DNA from: Maricaulis sp047308265
Lineage (GTDB): Bacteria; Pseudomonadota; Alphaproteobacteria; Caulobacterales; Maricaulaceae
Length of the DNA: 64,000 nucleotides
Direction of reading: 5' to 3'
NCBI RefSeq assembly: GCF_047308265.1
Contig: NZ_JBKQWY010000007.1
Span: 275,392-339,391 of the forward strand
Position numbers and translations under genes: made by a program. The notes beneath the pieces were generated by a model. It was given only the letters and a program-made list of their open reading frames with translations. It was not told where the DNA came from and made no database searches. Positions 59,583-64,000 of this stretch are shown piece by piece (position 1 is the first letter of the stretch; the number at the start of each line of letters is the position of its first letter).

Positions 59583-60515
59583 ATGACGGGTATCATGGGT
59601 CAGGGACTTGCAGGCGTACTCGGCTGGATGGCCGGGCTTATATTGTGGACGGGTCCGGTTGCGGCGCAGACCGTGGCCGAAGTGGCGCGCGAGATCGAGG
59701 CGCAGACCGGTGGGCGTGTCGGACTGGCTGTGCTGGATGCGGGCAAGGGCACAGGCCCGGCCTGGCGAGCGGGCGAGCGTTTCGCCATGATGTCGACGTT
59801 CAAACCTCTGGCCTGCGCGGCCTATCTCGATCAGAGCCGCCGGGCGGGTGGACGGGAAATCTCCATGGTGCTCGATGCCGACGCTGTGGTGGCCTATTCA
59901 CCGCTAATGGCGCCGCGGACGGGCGAGGTTGTGTCCGGGCGAGAGGCCTGCGCCGCGGCATTGCGGCTGAGTGACAACACCGCCGCCAATATCCTGCTGG
60001 AACTCATCGGTGGACCATCGGCGCTGACCGCCTATCTGCGCGAAAGCGGTGATGCGGAAACACGTCTCGATCGTTATGAAACCGCGCTCAATTCGGCGCT
60101 GCCCGGCGATGTGCGCGACACCACCACACCCTCGGCCCTGCTCGCCAGCTATACCCGCCACCTGCTGGGTGAGGCTCTGAGCATGGAGGATCAGGACCAG
60201 CTGATCGCATGGATGGCGTCCAACCAGGTCTCGCGCCGCCTGTTGCGGGACCAGGCGCCTGCGACCTGGCAGATCGCGGACCGCTCCGGCGCCGGCGGCG
60301 AGGGCAGCCGGTCCTATGTGGCGCTTATTCGCATTGAAGGGCGTGCGCCGGTCATCCTCACGGCGTTTTTGACCCAGACCGAGCTGGATCTGACTGCACG
60401 TGATGCTGTGTTGGCTCGGCTGATCGCGGCAGCGCTGGCGGATATCGGGCTTCACACTCAGGCCGTGCCGACAGAGCCGGTCATGCTCGAACTCCTGCCC
60501 ATTCCCCAGCCCTGA
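59583..60515 (+). CDS. Class A beta-lactamase
   Basis: A 310-residue exported serine hydrolase. Counting from the ATG at 59583, the catalytic residues fall within a residue of Ambler numbering: STFK at 71-74 (the numbering scheme places Ser at 70), SDN at 130-132, E166 and N170 in RYETALN, and the KTG box as RSG at 234-236. R234 is the variant seen in CARB/PSE carbenicillinases. The signal peptide ends near AAQT at 30. The spectrum cannot be told from sequence. It is divergent from the XRE regulator with an operator-like palindrome in between, and GGGGAG precedes the start. Confidence 0.93.
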   Translation: MTGIMGQGLAGVLGWMAGLILWTGPVAAQTVAEVAREIEAQTGGRVGLAVLDAGKGTGPAWRAGERFAMMSTFKPLACAAYLDQSRRAGGREISMVLDADAVVAYSPLMAPRTGEVVSGREACAAALRLSDNTAANILLELIGGPSALTAYLRESGDAETRLDRYETALNSALPGDVRDTTTPSALLASYTRHLLGEALSMEDQDQLIAWMASNQVSRRLLRDQAPATWQIADRSGAGGEGSRSYVALIRIEGRAPVILTAFLTQTELDLTARDAVLARLIAAALADIGLHTQAVPTEPVMLELLPIPQP

Positions 60516-60586
60516 AGGTTTGGCCCTGAAGATTTGACCCTGAGATCCTGGCAGATCGTCCGCATCAGCACAGTCGTACGAGGATC

Positions 60587-60603
60587 ATGACCTCCAAGGT
60601 CAT
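60587..60603. promoter_or_regulatory. Second copy of the operator-like palindrome
   Basis: ATGACCT-CCA-AGGTCAT, identical arms to the site at 59520 and followed by the same TT-N-TTTTG. It lies 97 bases upstream of the membrane protein start at 60700 in a gap without a gene, which points to a shared regulator, most simply the XRE protein. Confidence 0.8.
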
Positions 60604-60699
60604 TGTTTTGATGACCCGCTCCGGGTTTGTCTGCGCGCATCGATGTGAGCGCCCCACCCGACACGTGATGATCCGGGGAGCGCCAGACTGGAGAGACAG

Positions 60700-61098
60700 A
60701 TGATGCCTGCCCGTTTTGCCCCCCTGGCTTATGTTTTGATCGTGTTCGGCGGGGTCACTGCCGCTGGATCGACCCCTGTTCTCGCCGGACCGCTCAATGT
60801 CATGGCGGATCTGATCTTCCTGCCGCTCGACGGCTATCCCCTGGCCGAGGATCCGGTCTTCCGTCTTCTGGCCTCGATCGCGGGCGGGCTGATGGTCGGC
60901 TGGGGTGTGATGATCTGGAGATTATCGCGCGACGCCTCGCTTGCCTCCGCCATTCGCTGGGGCGGGATCGCCTGGTATGTGGTCGACAGCACAGGGTCGG
61001 TGCTCAGCGGTGTGCCGATCAATGCGCTCTATAATCTGGGCTTCCTGGCCCTGTTTATCGGCGTCACCTGGCCCCGCCGCGCCCCCGCTGCCTCATGA
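60700..61098 (+). CDS. Hypothetical four-helix membrane protein
   Basis: A 132-residue protein with about four hydrophobic helices (about 8-28, 55-75, 84-102, 108-124) separated by short loops such as PLDGYPLAEDP. I do not recognise the family. GGAGAGA lies before the ATG pair at 60700/60703. The operator-like palindrome upstream matches the one at bla, so it is likely co-regulated with the beta-lactamase; a role in envelope stress or export is possible but only inferred. Confidence 0.82.
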   Translation: MMPARFAPLAYVLIVFGGVTAAGSTPVLAGPLNVMADLIFLPLDGYPLAEDPVFRLLASIAGGLMVGWGVMIWRLSRDASLASAIRWGGIAWYVVDSTGSVLSGVPINALYNLGFLALFIGVTWPRRAPAAS

Positions 61099-61186
61099 GT
61101 GTAAGGGGTTGATAAATCTTCGGACGATCTTGCCCGCGTGGAATAACTCTGTCTAACCTTGGCGTGTGCAAGCCGGGGCAGATGGA

Positions 61187-64000
61187 ATGGTGGATGTCGC
61201 AACCCTGTTGGAACAGGTTCCAAACGCGAGAGAGCTGGCCCAATCGCGGCTTTTGAGCCGCTTGCCTCGTAGCGAAGCGGTCGCCTTGCCGCTTCTGTTC
61301 AATGCGACGACCACTGTCGATTTTGGTGTCACAGCTGGCGTCTATCTCGCCATCAAGGCCGGTGATAGCCTGCTCGATCGTAATGCCGCGCTCAAGGGTG
61401 TGGATGTCAGTCATGCCCATGGATTGCACGCCCTGGTGTATGAGGCGAAATGGCGATCCCTGCTGCACATCGCGAAGCAGCTGGATCGCTCCGGCCAATC
61501 CTTCGGACAAAACAGCACGCTGAGAGCCATCAAAGAGCTCGCAGAAGACAAGATCCTCAACCCACCAACCGATTTTGCGTCCGAGGCAGATGCACCTAAA
61601 GGCTTTATCGGCAAGGTCAGAGAGGCGCTGGGTCTGGCGGATGCGGTCCAGCATGAATTCTCCGAACGCGAGGTTCGTTTGCTGCAACATCTTGGCGGTG
61701 TGTTGTCCGCTCCGCCCGGTGAACACGGCGCCTCTGCCTCGAAAGACGCGTTTGATCAGTTCAAGGCTTGCATGGCGGATCAGCTCATCGATGAGATCGT
61801 AGAGGAGCTGCGGGCGATACCTGCAACGCGTCGTCTGAGCGGGACTGATCAATTCGGCGGCGCAGCCTTTATTAAAGCCCTGAGAGATAAGGCCAAGGGA
61901 TGGTCGGTCGTGTTTTCGCGCTATCTGTCCGCCCTGCTGACAGACAGCAAGAATGACCACAACGCCAAACTGGTTCTGCTGCGGTATGCGGCGGAGTCTT
62001 ACCAGCGCACCGTGGCCATTGAAGCCATGATTGTTGATCTGGTGGATGAGGTAAGCCGGGGGCGAACTCAGACTCTGGACGCGCTTGGTGAGGTCTCGTC
62101 TCAATTGGCGGGGCTCAAAAACCTGCTGGCGCCTCCCTTGCGGCTTCATCGATCCGGCCGACCGCCGTCTGTCTCTTCCTATGATGGTCCGGAACCGGCC
62201 TATTTTATCCAGCTGGCCTATACCGCTGAACGGTCTGAGTTCACCGGGCGAGAGGACGTGCTGGACCAACTTGACGTTTTTACTCATGGGAATCAGACGG
62301 CCGATGGCCTGCCGACGGACCAAAAATTCATGTGGTGGCAGATCTCCGGGGATGCCGGGCATGGTAAAAGCCGTCTCGCCCTTCAATGGGTACGGGAATG
62401 TCTGGCAAGAAACTGGCAGGCAGGTTTCCTCAATGCGGCGGATCTGTCCGCCGATCGGGTTGACTGGATGCAGCTCGACTTCCCTCGGCCGACGCTGATC
62501 GTGATTGACTATGTGTCTTCGCAGGAAAAGGCGACGGGTGTGTCTAAGCTGTTGGAAGCGCTCTCGATCCGCGATCGCGAGAACACGCTCGGTACCACAA
62601 TACGCGTGCTTCTGATCGACCGGTCGGCCTACAGGCGGGACCGAGCGGAGCAAGGAGGGAGTTCGCAAGCGGTCTGGTATCAGGAACTTCGCAAAAAATC
62701 GTCGGATGTCCAGACGCTGGAAGGTCATTGTTTTAATCCCCGATCTGCATTGGCCTTGCCACCGCTGGCTTTGGAGGAGCTGGTTGCGATTGCCCAGTCT
62801 TGGCGCGAGAGCCAGGGTCAGAACCAGCTCTCGGAGCCTCAGATCGACGACTTGAGGGATCATCTGAGCCGTCCGGTGGGGCAGGGCGGACAAGCGCGGG
62901 ACCGGGCGAAACGTCCTCTTCTGGCGATGATTTTTGCGGATGTTGTGGCCGAAGATGGCAGCAGAGGGGAGCGGTCACTGGCCGCCATGATCCGTTTGGC
63001 CCTCGATATGGAAGTCGAGCGGCAGTGGCCTGTGCAAGGCCTTGCCGAGATACCCGTCGAAGCGGTGCGGCTGGCTAATCTGGCTCTGTTGACGGGTGAA
63101 GTGGATCTTGCCGTGCCCCGTATTCAAACAGCGCTGCTCGATGCCGAAAACGACTGCTTCGGGTTGCGCGCCCGGTATAACGACACGTTGCACCACGCCT
63201 GGATGGTGCTGGGGCGTGATGTCGCGACACCGACACCCGCAGCGGCCTGGCCACCCGTCATGGCCCGGGAGCCGGACCTGGTGGGTGAACTGGCCTTTTT
63301 CTACTTTTATCGCCAGTGCGTGGGGGGGCGACCGCTGGATATGGCGCGCGATGTCGGCCCGATTCTTGATATGGGCTGGCGGGTCAATTTCGGGGCGACA
63401 GCCGATTTTCTGGCGCGATTGTCGGAAGATGCGACCGATCTGGAACTGGATGGGGAGTATGATCAGCTGGTAGCACTCCTGCCCGAAGGCCAGGCCCAGC
63501 TTGTGACCTATCTGGCCGGGAAATCAACTGAGGATCTAGCATCAGATCTCATCCGTTTTGCCGCGATCGGATTGTCCGGCTGGATATCCCGTATCAGGGC
63601 AGCCTTGGACGATCTCAATCCCCAGCTGTCGATGCGGGAATCCCGCCGGGCCTTGCTTGCCGCGTCTGCAACGGGTCAGGTCGTGACCGTTCGAACCCTC
63701 CTGGCCGAATTTGATGAACGCGAGCGCGAAGCCACGGCGAGATTCGTCGATCCGGACACCGGTGTCTTCCCGCTCTTGATGGCGGCGCAGGAGGGGCATG
63801 TGGAGGTGGTGATGGCCTTGCTTGCAGCACTGCCTGAAGATGAGCGGAGCGAGGCGGTCAGGCAATGCCACGAAGATGGCGGCTTCCCGCTCTTGCAGGC
63901 GGCGCAGAATGGTCATGTGGAGGTGGTGGAACGCCTTCTGGCGGCTCTTTCCGATGCCGAGCGGGGCGAGGCGGTTCGTCAGGTCGATATGCAGAGCGGT
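61187..64000 (+). CDS. STAND-type P-loop NTPase with C-terminal ankyrin repeats, 3' end missing
   Basis: The frame is open from ATG 61187 to the last base of the window: 938 codons, no stop. Residues 1-345 are mostly helical with no family I can name. FTGRED near 352 starts the NTPase module: Walker A GDAGHGKSR at 388-396, Walker B TLIVIDY at 436-442, and a sensor-like TIRVLLIDRSA at 470-480, followed by a winged-helix-like region (RPLLAMIFAD at 576-585). From about residue 815 ankyrin repeats begin; two consecutive 39-residue units (F861 and F900 starts) carry FPLL-AAQ-GHVEVV-LLAAL. This is the NLR/STAND layout: effector, switch, sensor. The start could also be a GTG upstream. Confidence 0.9.
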   Translation, partial: MVDVATLLEQVPNARELAQSRLLSRLPRSEAVALPLLFNATTTVDFGVTAGVYLAIKAGDSLLDRNAALKGVDVSHAHGLHALVYEAKWRSLLHIAKQLDRSGQSFGQNSTLRAIKELAEDKILNPPTDFASEADAPKGFIGKVREALGLADAVQHEFSEREVRLLQHLGGVLSAPPGEHGASASKDAFDQFKACMADQLIDEIVEELRAIPATRRLSGTDQFGGAAFIKALRDKAKGWSVVFSRYLSALLTDSKNDHNAKLVLLRYAAESYQRTVAIEAMIVDLVDEVSRGRTQTLDALGEVSSQLAGLKNLLAPPLRLHRSGRPPSVSSYDGPEPAYFIQLAYTAERSEFTGREDVLDQLDVFTHGNQTADGLPTDQKFMWWQISGDAGHGKSRLALQWVRECLARNWQAGFLNAADLSADRVDWMQLDFPRPTLIVIDYVSSQEKATGVSKLLEALSIRDRENTLGTTIRVLLIDRSAYRRDRAEQGGSSQAVWYQELRKKSSDVQTLEGHCFNPRSALALPPLALEELVAIAQSWRESQGQNQLSEPQIDDLRDHLSRPVGQGGQARDRAKRPLLAMIFADVVAEDGSRGERSLAAMIRLALDMEVERQWPVQGLAEIPVEAVRLANLALLTGEVDLAVPRIQTALLDAENDCFGLRARYNDTLHHAWMVLGRDVATPTPAAAWPPVMAREPDLVGELAFFYFYRQCVGGRPLDMARDVGPILDMGWRVNFGATADFLARLSEDATDLELDGEYDQLVALLPEGQAQLVTYLAGKSTEDLASDLIRFAAIGLSGWISRIRAALDDLNPQLSMRESRRALLAASATGQVVTVRTLLAEFDEREREATARFVDPDTGVFPLLMAAQEGHVEVVMALLAALPEDERSEAVRQCHEDGGFPLLQAAQNGHVEVVERLLAALSDAERGEAVRQVDMQSG
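63767..64000 (+). repeat. 117-bp coding tandem repeats (ankyrin units)
   Basis: Two successive 117-base units (from 63767 and 63884) are strongly similar at DNA level, for example TTCCCGCTCTTG and GGTCATGTGGAGGTGGT / GGGCATGTGGAGGTGGT, and GAGCGGRGCGAGGCGGT near the end of each. The array continues past the window edge. The high DNA identity suggests recent expansion or gene conversion. Confidence 0.85.

Noticed and set aside
61064..62893. Long minus-strand open frame (609 codons)
   Set aside because: It lies entirely antisense to the STAND-type gene and the end of the 60700 gene, has no ribosome site and its translation has the odd composition of a high-GC shadow. The plus frame contains Walker motifs and ankyrin repeats.
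1..64000. tRNA, rRNA, insertion sequences or prophage genes
   Set aside because: I looked for tRNA-like cloverleaf ends with CCA-adjacent stems, transposase motifs with terminal repeats, integrases and phage structural genes and saw none that hold up by eye; a computed scan could still find a small RNA.

Overview
This window is about 64 kb of high-GC chromosome from a stalked/dimorphic-type alphaproteobacterium, most likely Caulobacterales/Maricaulales (Hyphomonadaceae- or Maricaulis-like). The evidence is a full-length CcrM-type GANTC methyltransferase next to rnhB, split F1Fo-ATPase genes with paired b and b' subunits, a split two-subunit glycine decarboxylase (gcvPA/gcvPB), separate glyQ/glyS next to ppdK, and the ETF-QO / TPR lipoprotein / ispE / polyprenyl synthase neighbourhood. 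The lineage call is from gene order and family memory, not from a search.

Layout. 0-6.4 kb: two tandem TonB C-terminal-type proteins (the first cut by the left edge), then rnhA, a DUF1801 protein and ispH on the minus strand, a lipoprotein, argS and a membrane protein. 6.8-11.9 kb: a tandem glycine riboswitch drives gcvT-gcvH-(unknown)-gcvPA-gcvPB, closed by a strong terminator. 13-15.7 kb: the Fo operon atpI-atpB-atpE-atpF'-atpF, minus strand. 15.9-23 kb: smc, two DsbA-type thiol oxidoreductases, a DUF721/DciA protein, and divergent mutY. 23-30 kb: a hybrid histidine kinase just downstream of ccrM, the ccrM control region, rnhB and a GGDEF-EAL protein. 30-33 kb: radical SAM protein, and a membrane-anchored PD-(D/E)XK-like protein coupled to a uracil-DNA glycosylase. 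33-47 kb: ETF-QO, TPR lipoprotein, ispE, a WecA/MraY-like transferase, polyprenyl synthase, DUF2007, a tRNA methyltransferase-like protein, glyQ, a GFA protein, glyS and ppdK.

47-64 kb is more accessory: cell-wall hydrolase, GST, an ATPase with a degenerate receiver-like half, a small curli cluster (curlin with 22-residue repeats flanked by two CsgH-like proteins), several small DUF proteins, an MrcB-N/HNH modification-dependent nuclease candidate with visibly lower GC, uvrB, a receiver-only regulator, and an XRE/MmyB-type regulator divergent from a class A beta-lactamase. Two nearly identical 17-bp palindromes suggest that this regulator controls both the beta-lactamase and the next membrane protein gene.

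The right edge holds a very large gene that runs open for 938 codons to the last base: an NLR/STAND-type P-loop NTPase ending in 39-residue ankyrin repeats. This is the best candidate for an undescribed immune or signalling system. It is cut by the window, so its C-terminus and partners are not visible.
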